DNA of 27,325 nt from Collinsella sp. (GCA_019414325.1 DXMG01000003.1:1-27325); one strand, 5' to 3'. Shown: positions 9,520 through 15,936, numbered from the stretch's first letter. The notes: generated from the sequence alone by a model not told the origin. Made by a program: numbers and translations.

Positions 9520-9548
9520 GGTGCAAAGTAACCTGACCCCTTTGCACC
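9520..9548 (+). repeat. REP-like hairpin repeat, right copy
   Basis: A 29-nt element with self-complementary ends GGTGCAAA and TTTGCACC. It is the inverted counterpart of 3630-3657 (one gap, one substitution). It lies directly downstream of the terminator that closes the fimbrial block, just as the left copy lies directly downstream of the typA terminator. Confidence 0.75.
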
Positions 9549-9580
9549 ACCACAAAGGTGCTTGGCATCTTTGTGGTGGT
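9546..9580. repeat. Long perfect hairpin fused to the right REP-like element
   Basis: A 16-bp stem (9546-9561 with 9565-9580, one G-U pair) closes a 3-nt loop TTG and shares its first three bases with the preceding repeat. Neither strand has a T-run, so it is not a standard terminator. Two adjacent hairpins of this kind resemble the paired arrangement of REP/BIME elements. Confidence 0.6.
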
Positions 9581-9586
9581 CGGCGG

Positions 9587-10732
9587 CTAAGCGGTGGGGA
9601 GTCCTGGCGTGTTAGCTGGCTGCTGCGGTTTGAGGTGGGCGTTGCGCCAGATGATTTGGATGATGTAGCCGAGTGTAAAGACGAAGGCCACGCCGTTGAT
9701 GAAGTCGCCTACGAGGGGAAGCCCCGTGAGGGCGCCTGCGATCACGCCGCCCACAGCCGCCATGGCGTAGCGGTTCTGGCTGTTTCCGACCATGCGCGCG
9801 ATCGCGCACCCCGCAAAGGCGCTCGACACCAGTGCGATGCCAATAACACCGCACAAGAGGGCTCCGGCAAGCGACAGACCAGCGATAGAGATAATCAGCA
9901 GTAGGACGGCGGGGACGATAGCAATCGTGCTCAGAAGACCGCTCACCCACAGGGGCATGGGGCGCTGGTGGAGCATGCCGGCGGCGCTGGCGGTCGCGCG
10001 CGGAAAGACGAGCTCGAGCAGCAGAGCGACAAAGCAGGTCGAGAGTGCCGCGGCGACGATACCGCCGATGACATCGTTAACGGTGGAAGTATCCTCGTTC
10101 TCGGTGCGGTCGATCTTGAGCGCGCCTACCTCGGCTCCTGCGGCACGCTCGGGGTCCTCGGAGACGTGCGCGTTCACGGTGCCGGTGATGTGGGCGTCCT
10201 TGCCCAGGATGAGCTTGTCGGCCCAAACCTCGACATCGCCCTCGACGGTGCCATCGATGGTCACCGTATCGCCCGCAAGCGCTGCCGAATTGGTAGAGCC
10301 GCGCAGGGCAACCGTCTCGCCTATCGCGTAAAAACAGTTGGCGGTGCTGTCGGAATTGAGCACAACGTGCTGACCGACGACCGTGACGCTGCCATCAACC
10401 GTGGTCTTGGCGATATCGATAGTGCGTGCCGCCAAGCGGACGGCGCCGCCCACCGTGCAGTCGCGGATAGAGAGGGTATCGCCCGCGGCGATGATATCGC
10501 GGTCAATGGACGCATCGTTCAAGTTGAGGGCCTGGCCGGCCCAGTACAGGTCACCTTCGACGCCGGACGAATTGGCGTCATTGTCGGTCGCAAGTACGTT
10601 GCCTGCGGTGTCCGTGCCGGCGAACGACGCCGTGGGAAGTGCGGTGAGCGCGAGCGCGATGAGCGCGAATAAGATCGTGATGCGGCCCCACGCTTTACGG
10701 CGTTGGGTCGACGGGAATTGATTACAGGGCAT
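9587..10732 (-). CDS. Polymer-forming (bactofilin-like) beta-helix membrane protein
   Basis: A 381-residue protein. An N-terminal signal or anchor segment (ITILFALIALALTALPTASFA, ending near residue 40) is followed by a repetitive stretch (about 60-190) in which short V/I/D/G strands recur (DLYWAGQAL, SIDRDIIAAGDTLSI, AVRLAARTIDI, SVTVVGQHVVL, DTVTIDGTVEGDVEVW). This is typical of bactofilin-type parallel beta-helices. The C-terminal half has about four hydrophobic helices. Such proteins are annotated as polymer-forming cytoskeletal proteins, but the exported or membrane-linked layout here differs from cytosolic bactofilins. The ATG at 10732 is chosen over one 16 codons upstream because AAGGA lies at correct spacing before it. 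It converges on the fimbrial operon and shares the terminator at 9473-9514. Confidence 0.75.
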   Translation of the reverse strand: MPCNQFPSTQRRKAWGRITILFALIALALTALPTASFAGTDTAGNVLATDNDANSSGVEGDLYWAGQALNLNDASIDRDIIAAGDTLSIRDCTVGGAVRLAARTIDIAKTTVDGSVTVVGQHVVLNSDSTANCFYAIGETVALRGSTNSAALAGDTVTIDGTVEGDVEVWADKLILGKDAHITGTVNAHVSEDPERAAGAEVGALKIDRTENEDTSTVNDVIGGIVAAALSTCFVALLLELVFPRATASAAGMLHQRPMPLWVSGLLSTIAIVPAVLLLIISIAGLSLAGALLCGVIGIALVSSAFAGCAIARMVGNSQNRYAMAAVGGVIAGALTGLPLVGDFINGVAFVFTLGYIIQIIWRNAHLKPQQPANTPGLPTA

Positions 10733-10838
10733 AGTGAATCCTTCGTCAGATGCTCGACATGCACCTAACAGGGTACCCAACGCGTGGGCGCTCTAAAAGA
10801 ACCTCTCGGTTGCATTTCGAAGGATGAGCCCGCGCCAC

Positions 10839-11528
10839 CTACTTTTTGCGGTGCAAAAAGCGTGCGATGTCATCCTCGGTGGGGCTTTTGATATCAAAGC
10901 GCAGCGACAGCCAGCGTAGTCCCATGGTCACCACGACGCAAACGACCAGTGCGACGACATTGCTGACCAAGCCGCTCATGACAAGGCAAACATAGCTTGC
11001 CGATCCGGCGATGGCCGCGATGGCATAGAAGTTGGTGCGCTGGAAGATACCCGGCACCACACCCATAAAACCATCTCGCAGCATGCCGCCGCCCACCGCG
11101 GTAAAAAAGCCCATCATGATGCACACCGCCGGCGCAAAGCCGTAGACCAGCGCCTTGTCTGCGCCGGTTGCCGCATAAATACCCACCGAGATGATATCGA
11201 GCAGGGGAATGAGCTTTTCGGGCTTGTCGACGATTGCCGGGAAGATGTAGATGATGGCCGCGGTGGCGATGGAGAGCGGGAGCGCCATCGGTTGGTTGAG
11301 GATGTAGACGTTGCCCACCTGCAGCGTCATATCGCGCAAAAGACCGCCGCCCAGTCCACAGACCACGGCGAGCGCGACGGCGCCCACCAGGTCGAGTTTG
11401 TGCTCGCGTGCGACCAACACGCCCGAGATCGATGCCGCGACGACGGCGAACATCTCGAGCCAAAACGGGATGGCAACCATGGCATCCGAGGCGTGTGCGG
11501 TAACGATCATAGCGGCGGCAACGGGCAA
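10839..11528 (-). CDS. TRIC/UPF0126-family membrane protein (putative cation channel)
   Basis: A 229-residue protein with about seven hydrophobic helices and no signal peptide. Two copies of the UPF0126 hallmark are visible, GGGLLRD and GGGMLRD, one per inverted three-helix half, which in TRIC-type channels kink the pore helices. Length fits the bacterial family (about 200-230). Prokaryotic TRIC homologues conduct monovalent cations as trimers; the physiological role here is not known. The TTG at 11526-11528 is chosen because AAAGGA lies 7 nt upstream, whereas the next in-frame ATG (11510) has no SD-like site. It is in the same orientation as the beta-helix gene about 106 nt downstream. Confidence 0.87.
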   Translation of the reverse strand: MPVAAAMIVTAHASDAMVAIPFWLEMFAVVAASISGVLVAREHKLDLVGAVALAVVCGLGGGLLRDMTLQVGNVYILNQPMALPLSIATAAIIYIFPAIVDKPEKLIPLLDIISVGIYAATGADKALVYGFAPAVCIMMGFFTAVGGGMLRDGFMGVVPGIFQRTNFYAIAAIAGSASYVCLVMSGLVSNVVALVVCVVVTMGLRWLSLRFDIKSPTEDDIARFLHRKK

Positions 11529-11694
11529 GATGGGGTCCTTTGAGTAACGGGTTTAGACAATGCCCGTACATAGTACATGTTCGGCGCCGATTGCGACCCT
11601 ATTGCTCGGCAAACGGTCGGGACTGGGTACGGTCATAGGTTCCATGTTTGGGGATCCGGGTTGATGCTGAACGCGATGGGGGCGTGGTCGAATA
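11529..11694. other. Intergenic region upstream of the TRIC-family gene
   Basis: There is no convincing gene here. On the minus strand a weak -10-like TACTAT lies near 11568-11575 without a good -35. ACGGG and CCCGT (about 11547-11567) form a short inverted repeat in the leader of the TRIC-family gene. Nothing else stands out. Confidence 0.3.
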
Positions 11695-11833
11695 GGAGGG
11701 ATGTCCAAATTTTGAGCTCCGTTCAAAATTTATCCGGTCGGCTTGCGCCGACCGCGCTGCGCTAAAAACGCGCCACGGGCGCGTTTTCTTTACGCTCCGC
11801 GCCCTGGCGGGTTCGAATCCCTCCTCCTCCGCC
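11695..11833 (+). ncRNA. Highly structured non-coding stretch, possible small RNA or decayed tRNA-Ser locus
   Basis: Three perfect hairpins follow one another: 9 bp (11707-11715 with 11723-11731), 8 bp (11735-11742 with 11747-11754, loop TTGC) and 10 bp (11765-11774 with 11778-11787, loop ACG, flanked by A and T runs and terminator-like). AGGAGGGAT (11695-11703) can pair with ATCCCTCCT in the tRNA fragment at the end, closing a multi-branch structure. The first nine bases GGAGGGATG differ at one position from the 5' end of the intact tRNA-Ser(CGA). It could be a tRNA gene split by an insertion, or an unrelated structured RNA. No ORF is credible here. Confidence 0.35.
11809..11833 (+). pseudogene. 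25-nt tRNA-Ser 3'-end fragment (possible att scar)
   Basis: These 25 bases equal the T-arm and acceptor 3' strand of the intact tRNA-Ser(CGA) at 11899-11923, in opposite orientation. Identity stops sharply on both sides: the next base upstream breaks the T-stem and the end reads GCCG, not GCCA. A core limited to the 3' end of a tRNA is what tyrosine-recombinase attachment sites look like. However, a single integration would leave direct, not inverted, copies. Confidence 0.6.
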
Positions 11834-11855
11834 GTATTTGCTTGTTAGGGACTCA

Positions 11856-11886
11856 AAACAAAAAAGCTCCCATTCCCGGGAGCTTT
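11856..11886 (-). terminator. Rho-independent terminator of tRNA-Ser(CGA)
   Basis: Read on the minus strand, AAAGCTCCC pairs with GGGAGCTTT (11863-11886 on the plus strand) and runs into a T-rich tail. It lies 11 nt beyond the tRNA CCA end. Confidence 0.85.
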
Positions 11887-11897
11887 CTCAACCAAAA

Positions 11898-11988
11898 TGG
11901 CGGAGGAGGAGGGATTCGAACCCTCGTGACCTTATACAGGCCAAACGGTTTTCGAGACCGCCGCATTCAACCACTCTGCCACCCCTCC
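11898..11988 (-). tRNA. tRNA-Ser (CGA anticodon)
   Basis: A 91-nt class II tRNA with encoded CCA. Acceptor GGAGGGG pairs with CTCCTCC (one G-U), discriminator G. The anticodon loop CTCGAAA gives CGA, which reads TCG codons. A long variable arm is present, as expected for serine tRNAs, and the T-arm is GAGGG, TTCGAAT, CCCTC. A terminator follows on the same strand. The tRNA-Ser(GGA) gene lies 48 nt upstream on the same strand with its own terminator between them. Confidence 0.96.
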
Positions 11989-11995
11989 GCGTGGG

Positions 11996-12027
11996 GTAAA
12001 AACAAAGCAGGCTCGAAGGCCTGCTTT
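11996..12027 (-). terminator. Rho-independent terminator of tRNA-Ser(GGA)
   Basis: On the minus strand a 9-bp stem AAAGCAGGC/GCCTGCTTT (12004-12012 and 12019-12027 on the plus strand) is followed by GTTTTTA. It separates the two serine tRNA genes, so the downstream tRNA depends on readthrough or on a promoter I could not identify. Confidence 0.85.
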
Positions 12028-12036
12028 GGAATTAAC

Positions 12037-12127
12037 TGGCGGAGAGTCAGGGATTTGAACCCTGGAGACGCTTTTGACGCCTACACGATTTCCAATCGTG
12101 CTCCTTCGGCCACTCGGACAACTCTCC
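12037..12127 (-). tRNA. tRNA-Ser (GGA anticodon)
   Basis: A 91-nt class II tRNA with encoded CCA. Acceptor GGAGAGT pairs perfectly with ACTCTCC, discriminator G. The anticodon loop TTGGAAA gives GGA, reading TCC and TCT. The long variable arm (GGCGTCAAAAGCGTC region) and the T-arm with loop TTCAAAT are typical of serine tRNAs. A good promoter lies just upstream. Confidence 0.96.
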
Positions 12128-12143
12128 GTTAAATGCGAAAGTC

Positions 12144-12171
12144 AGTATACACGAGGAATCGCAAAGTGCAA
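12144..12171 (-). promoter_or_regulatory. Promoter of tRNA-Ser(GGA)
   Basis: On the minus strand TTGCAC (12166-12171) and TATACT (12144-12149) are 16 nt apart. The predicted start is about 10 nt before the tRNA 5' end, as expected for a stable-RNA promoter. Confidence 0.7.
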
Positions 12172-12531
12172 ACAGAAAAGTTGGCATTTTTTAAAACGCT
12201 TGGCCGCGCTTGGCGTTGCAGTGGGGTTTGAGGTGCCAAAAAACGGCTTCCGACCAGCGTGGTTGATCAACTCAATTGTTCAAAAGGGGTATTCATAAGC
12301 GACTTGGCAATGAATTTAAAAATCTTTGGGTGGTGCTGTGGACCACTGGTATGCATTTTGCGACCACAGCCTTGTGCCCGTTGACCTGCGGCTTGGCTCA
12401 GCTTGTCCCCACGGCACCGTATCTTGTCCACAGATCTGTCAAGCTTTTGGTCGGCATTTGGTTGGAATGCGCATGAAACGTGGTGCGAGTATGGGCATAT
12501 GTGGAGGTCATGAGGTTGTAGCTGCAAATTC
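12172..12531. other. Gene-free region with DnaA-box-like 9-mers
   Basis: There is no supported gene. Three sequences resemble DnaA boxes: TTGTCCACA (12424-12432, the form usual in Streptomyces), TTGTCCCCA (12403-12411, one mismatch) and TGTGGACCA (12337-12345, opposite orientation, one mismatch). GCTGTGG (12335-12341) and CCACAGC (12364-12370) form an inverted repeat over the first box. A short AT-rich patch lies near 12312-12326. The region separates minus-strand tRNAs from the plus-strand ribosomal and replication genes. Confidence 0.35.
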
Positions 12532-12560
12532 TTGCGGCCTGGGAGGTTGAAAGATATTAT
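12532..12560 (+). promoter_or_regulatory. Promoter of the rpsF-ssb-rpsR-rplI operon
   Basis: TTGCGG (12532-12537) and TATTAT (12555-12560) have the ideal spacing of 17. Transcription would start near 12567, giving a leader of about 65 nt that contains the hairpin at 12578-12604. Confidence 0.7.
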
Positions 12561-12577
12561 TATCAAGTCTTTTCCTG

Positions 12578-12604
12578 CTTCAGGCGCACCTTCACGACCT
12601 GAAG
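12578..12604 (+). promoter_or_regulatory. Hairpin in the rpsF leader, possible autoregulatory site
   Basis: CTTCAGG (12578-12584) pairs with CCTGAAG (12598-12604) around a 13-nt loop, ending 16 nt before the SD of rpsF. In several bacteria the S6:S18 pair represses its own mRNA through a leader hairpin. The CCG signature of that motif is not visible here, so the role is only a guess from position. Confidence 0.4.
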
Positions 12605-12631
12605 CCACATTTGCCCAGAGGAGGTGACAAT

Positions 12632-12925
12632 ATGAAGGCTTATGAACTGCTGTTCTTTGTTGACCCGTCGCTCGACCCCGAGACTCGTCTCGCTGTTATG
12701 AAGCGTATCGATACCACGATCGCTGAGGGCGCTGGCAAGGTCGACTCCGTTGACGAGTGGGGCAAGCGCAAGCTCGCCTACGAGATCAACGACCTCACCG
12801 ATGGTGACTACACCCTCATCAACTTCCACGCAGATCCTACCCAGATCGCCGAGCTTGATCGCGTCCTGCGCATCACCGACGCTGTGGTCCGCCACATGAT
12901 CGTCCGTCGCGACGACCAGGAGTAA
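12632..12925 (+). CDS. rpsF: 30S ribosomal protein S6 (bS6)
   Basis: A 97-residue S6, the normal length. It opens with the typical strand MKAYELLFFVDPSL and carries GKVDSVDEWGKRKLAYEIN (about 35-53) and the closing helix/strand LDRVLRITDAVVRHMIVRR. It binds the platform of the 30S subunit together with S18. The ATG at 12632 is chosen because AGGAGGT lies just upstream. A TTG seven codons earlier would include that SD in the coding sequence. It heads the rpsF-ssb-rpsR-rplI cluster, 48 nt before ssb. Confidence 0.97.
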   Translation: MKAYELLFFVDPSLDPETRLAVMKRIDTTIAEGAGKVDSVDEWGKRKLAYEINDLTDGDYTLINFHADPTQIAELDRVLRITDAVVRHMIVRRDDQE

Positions 12926-12973
12926 GACTGTCGTTTTGGACTGGGCTTGTGCCCCAAGAGGAAGTAGTGAGTT

Positions 12974-13426
12974 ATGAGCATCAATCGAGTGAACATCACC
13001 GGTAACCTCACCCGCGATCCCGAGCTGCGCGCCACCGCCGGCGGAACCCAGGTTCTGTCCTTTGGCGTCGCCGTGAACGATCGTCGCCGCAACGCGCAGA
13101 CTGGCGAGTGGGAGGACTATCCCAACTTTGTCGACTGCACCATGTTCGGCACCCGCGCCGAGGCCGTTAGCCGTTTCCTGGCAAAGGGAAACAAGGTCGC
13201 GATCGAGGGCAAGCTGCGCTACAGCTCTTGGGAGCGCGACGGCCAGCGCCGGAGCAAGCTTGAGGTCATCGTCGATGAGATCGAGTTTATGAGCTCCCGT
13301 GGTGGCCAGGGTGGCTACGATCAGGGCGGTTACGCCCCCGCAGCTCCCGCGCCCGCAGCACGTCCTGCCGCACCGGTGGCTACGCCGCCCGCGGTCGACG
13401 TCTACGATGAGGACATCCCGTTCTAA
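12974..13426 (+). CDS. ssb: Single-stranded DNA-binding protein
   Basis: A 150-residue SSB. The OB fold covers about residues 1-110 (NRVNITGNLTRDPELR, FVDCTMFGTRAEAV, KGNKVAIEGKLRYSSWERDGQRR). It is followed by a flexible Gly/Gln/Tyr then Pro/Ala linker and the acidic tip DEDIPF, which recruits repair and replication partners. It acts as a homotetramer coating single-stranded DNA at forks. The ATG at 12974 has GAGGAAG upstream at slightly long spacing. Its place between rpsF and rpsR is the widespread bacterial arrangement. Confidence 0.97.
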   Translation: MSINRVNITGNLTRDPELRATAGGTQVLSFGVAVNDRRRNAQTGEWEDYPNFVDCTMFGTRAEAVSRFLAKGNKVAIEGKLRYSSWERDGQRRSKLEVIVDEIEFMSSRGGQGGYDQGGYAPAAPAPAARPAAPVATPPAVDVYDEDIPF

Positions 13427-13453
13427 GGGTTGTTCACCTATTTTTGAGTGAGA

Positions 13454-13479
13454 GGCGGCTTCGGTTCGCCGAAGTTGCC
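13454..13479 (+). promoter_or_regulatory. Stable hairpin between ssb and rpsR
   Basis: An 11-bp stem (13454-13464 with 13469-13479, two G-U pairs) is capped by the tetraloop TTCG. No T-run follows. It ends 4 nt before the SD of rpsR (GAAAGG, 13484-13489), a place where it could tune translation or mark an mRNA processing site. Confidence 0.55.
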
Positions 13480-13498
13480 AAATGAAAGGTATTTTGAC

Positions 13499-13765
13499 AT
13501 GGCTAATGATTTTTCTGCACGTCAGCCGCGTCGTAAGTACTGCCAGTTCTGCAAGGAGAACACTGAGTTCATCGACTATAAGGACACTCAGCTTCTCCGT
13601 AAGTACATGACCGACCGTGGCAAGATCAAGCCCCGTCGCGTCACTGGCGCTTGCACGCAGCATCAGCATGACATCGCCAACGCCATCAAGCGCGCCCGCG
13701 AGATGGCTCTCCTGCCGTACACCGTCCCCGTGGTTTCCTCTCGTGGCAACCGCGACCGCGGCTAA
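13499..13765 (+). CDS. rpsR: 30S ribosomal protein S18 (bS18), zinc-type
   Basis: An 88-residue S18 that pairs with S6 on the 30S platform. The N-terminal CQFC, the later Cys in TGACTQHQHD and the neighbouring His form the cysteine-bearing (C+) version that can bind zinc. The core KDTQLLRKYMTDRGKIKPRRVTG is diagnostic. The ATG at 13499 follows GAAAGG (13484-13489). An in-frame ATG 17 codons upstream would run through the hairpin at 13454-13479 and is unlikely. The gene lies 15 nt before rplI. Confidence 0.96.
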   Translation: MANDFSARQPRRKYCQFCKENTEFIDYKDTQLLRKYMTDRGKIKPRRVTGACTQHQHDIANAIKRAREMALLPYTVPVVSSRGNRDRG

Positions 13766-13780
13766 GAAGGGAGACACATC

Positions 13781-14320
13781 ATGAAGGTTATTCTTCTCGA
13801 TGAGATCAAGGGCAAGGGCGGCGAGGGTGACGTCGTAGAGGTCGCTCAGGGTTATGCTGAGAACTTCCTGTTCCCCAAGAAGCTCGCTGTTGCCGCCACC
13901 AAGGGCAACCTCAAGCAGCTTGACGAGCGTCGCAACAACATCGCCAAGCGCGAGGCCGTCCGTCTGGCTACCGCCAACGAGACCAAGGCTGCCTTCGAGG
14001 GCAAGACGGTCACCGTTGACGTCAAGGTCGGCGACGAGGGCATCCTCTTTGGCTCCGTTACCGCCGCTATGATCGCTGACGCCATCAAGGCTCAGCTCGG
14101 TATGGACATCGACCGCAAGCGCGTCGAGCTCGGTAAGCCCATCAAGGTTGCCGGTGCCCACACCGTTGCCATCTCGCTGTACCGCGAGATCAAGGCCGAG
14201 GTTGTCGTTCTCGTCGGCGTTACCGCCGAGGAGCTCGCTGCCGAGGCTGAGGTCGAGGAGGCCGCTGAGGTCGCCGAGGCCGAGACCGCCGAGGTCGAGA
14301 CTGAGGCTGCTGCCGAGTAG
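13781..14320 (+). CDS. rplI: 50S ribosomal protein L9 (bL9) with acidic C-terminal extension
   Basis: A 179-residue L9. The N-terminal domain MKVILLDEIKGKGGEGDVVEVAQGYAENFL matches the family signature for 23S rRNA binding. A connecting helix and C-terminal domain follow to about residue 148. The last 30 residues are almost only Ala, Glu and Val (EEAAEVAEAETAEVETEAAAE), beyond the usual length of about 150. The SD GAAGGGAG lies directly upstream of the ATG at 13781. It is the last gene before a strong terminator, with dnaB following from its own promoter. Confidence 0.96.
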   Translation: MKVILLDEIKGKGGEGDVVEVAQGYAENFLFPKKLAVAATKGNLKQLDERRNNIAKREAVRLATANETKAAFEGKTVTVDVKVGDEGILFGSVTAAMIADAIKAQLGMDIDRKRVELGKPIKVAGAHTVAISLYREIKAEVVVLVGVTAEELAAEAEVEEAAEVAEAETAEVETEAAAE

Positions 14321-14352
14321 CATTTGCTGCAACGCAACAATCTTGTTCTAAG

Positions 14353-14390
14353 AAGGGCGCTCTGGGAAACCAGGGCGCCCTTTTGTTTTT
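14353..14390 (+). terminator. Rho-independent terminator of the rpsF-rplI operon
   Basis: AAGGGCGCTCTGG pairs with CCAGGGCGCCCTT (one G-U pair) around the tetraloop GAAA, followed by TTGTTTTTT. It begins 33 nt after the rplI stop codon. Confidence 0.92.
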
Positions 14391-14502
14391 TGCGCTGAGT
14401 GAGTGTCATGGTGAACATTGCGTCGAAGTCCTATATACAGGACCGTTCATCCGTTTGGTTCGGTGATGATTGCCGGCGCGCGGCGCGTTTTGGGACCGTG
14501 GC

Positions 14503-14511
14503 TGATACTAT
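14503..14511 (+). promoter_or_regulatory. Extended -10 promoter candidate for dnaB
   Basis: TG (14503-14504), one base, then TACTAT (14506-14511) form an extended -10 element with no clear -35. Transcription would begin about 27 nt before the chosen dnaB start. Confidence 0.45.
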
Positions 14512-14544
14512 GGATGCTCGCAAGCGATATGAATGAGGATGCTC

Positions 14545-15936
14545 ATGGCATATGACGATAGGGAGACCGGGCTGACGGTTGAGGACCGCGGCTCAAAGTT
14601 GGGTCTTCCCCAAAACCAAGATGCAGAGGCCAATGTACTGGCCGCTATGCTGCTATCGCCCGAGGTGGTCGAAGAGGCCCAGGTCGAGCTGCAGCCCGAT
14701 GACTTCTACCGACCCATTCATAAGATCATCTATACCGCGATGGTCGATATGTACAACAGCCGCATTCCCATCGACTCCATCTCGCTGATCGATTACCTGC
14801 GAAGCATCAACAAGCTCGATGCCGTGGGCGGCGAAGCGTACATTTTGGAGTTGATGGGTCAGACCCTGTCGCTCGTCAACTGGCAGCACCATGCCGCCAT
14901 CGTTCGCCGTGATTCGATGCTGCGTGAGCTGATCGGCGCCACCAACGAGATCAATGCGCTGGCCTATAACGCTCCCACCGATACCAAAGAGGTCGTGGAG
15001 CTAGCCGAGAGCAAACTGCTCAAGGTCACGGCGCGCGAGGTCAAGTCGAGCTACAAGACGCTGACCGAGTTTATGGTCGAGGCCTATAACGAGGCCGAAG
15101 AAGTGTGCCAGGCCGGTGGTCAGGCTGCGGGCGTGCCCACGGGCTTCCCGTCGCTCGACCGCATGCTTATGGGCTTCCGCGAGGGTCAGCTCATCATTAT
15201 CGGCGCCCGCCCTGCTGTGGGTAAGACGTCGTTCGCTCTGAACCTGGCACTTAACGCTGCCGCTGCTGGTTATACCGTCGGCTTCTTCTCGCTGGAGATG
15301 TCGGGCAAGGAAATTGCCCAGCGTCTGATTTGCGCCTACGCCATGATCTCGATCAGTGACTTCCGCATGGGCCGCATTAGCCCCGAGCAGTGGGCCAATA
15401 TCAACGAGGCCACGCAGACCTTGTCTAAGCTCGATATTCTGATTGACGATACGCCCGGCACCACAGTGACCGAGATTCGCGCCAAGAGCCGCCGTATGCT
15501 CCATAACAAGGAGAAGGCAATCATCATTCTGGACTACCTACAGCTGGTAAGTCCTCCGCCGGGACGTCGCTCCGAGAGCCGTACCGTCGAGGTTTCGGAG
15601 ATGTCGCGTGGCCTGAAGATCATGGCCAAGGAGCTCAAGATTCCGCTCATCGCGCTGTCGCAGCTCTCGCGTCAGGTCGAATCCCGTACCGGCAAGCGCC
15701 CACAGCTTTCCGACCTTCGTGAATCGGGCTCCATCGAGCAGGACGCCGATATCGTTATGTTCTTGGACCGCTCCGCCGACGAGGCCGAGGCCTCGCGCGA
15801 CGATCGACCCGACGAGGGCGTTACGCGTATCGTCGTGGCCAAGAACCGTTCGGGCCCGATCGGCGACGTCGATCTGATGTTCCTGCCGGCATCCACCAAG
15901 TTCTATGAGCTTGATGGGGCACATGCCGAGGAGTAG
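14545..15936 (+). CDS. dnaB: Replicative DNA helicase DnaB
   Basis: A 463-residue hexameric 5'-3' helicase of the replication fork, of usual length. The N-terminal primase-interacting domain (about 15-115; PQNQDAEANVLAAMLLSPE) is joined by a linker to the RecA-like core. Walker A is GARPAVGKT (220-228), Walker B ends in IIILDYLQL (Asp330), and the downstream SQLSRQVESR and DLRESGSIEQDADIV motifs are typical. No intein is present. The ATG at 14545 is chosen because GAGGA lies 6 nt upstream. The ATG at 14533 has no SD. The stop codon overlaps the -35 element of the purA promoter. Confidence 0.97.
   Translation: MAYDDRETGLTVEDRGSKLGLPQNQDAEANVLAAMLLSPEVVEEAQVELQPDDFYRPIHKIIYTAMVDMYNSRIPIDSISLIDYLRSINKLDAVGGEAYILELMGQTLSLVNWQHHAAIVRRDSMLRELIGATNEINALAYNAPTDTKEVVELAESKLLKVTAREVKSSYKTLTEFMVEAYNEAEEVCQAGGQAAGVPTGFPSLDRMLMGFREGQLIIIGARPAVGKTSFALNLALNAAAAGYTVGFFSLEMSGKEIAQRLICAYAMISISDFRMGRISPEQWANINEATQTLSKLDILIDDTPGTTVTEIRAKSRRMLHNKEKAIIILDYLQLVSPPPGRRSESRTVEVSEMSRGLKIMAKELKIPLIALSQLSRQVESRTGKRPQLSDLRESGSIEQDADIVMFLDRSADEAEASRDDRPDEGVTRIVVAKNRSGPIGDVDLMFLPASTKFYELDGAHAEE

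Noticed and set aside
9546..9580. Terminator of the minus-strand beta-helix gene
   Set aside because: The stem is strong, but neither strand has a following T-run. The hairpin at 9473-9511 has T-rich flanks and fits better.
11695..11833. Selenocysteine tRNA or group I intron-containing tRNA
   Set aside because: There is a TTCAAAA that could suggest a TCA anticodon loop, but it is part of a perfect 9-bp hairpin. The 8-bp Sec acceptor and a proper D-arm are absent, and no group I core was recognised.
11743..12298. Small plus-strand open frames across the tRNA-Ser genes
   Set aside because: They run through two well-formed tRNAs on the other strand and their terminators, without SD sites.
12331..12371. 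SRP RNA-like start GGTGCTGTGG
   Set aside because: The conserved GNRA-capped domain IV sequence of bacterial SRP RNA does not follow.
12276..12550. Short open frames of 66-74 codons upstream of rpsF
   Set aside because: No SD, no family resemblance, and the region has promoter and repeat features instead.
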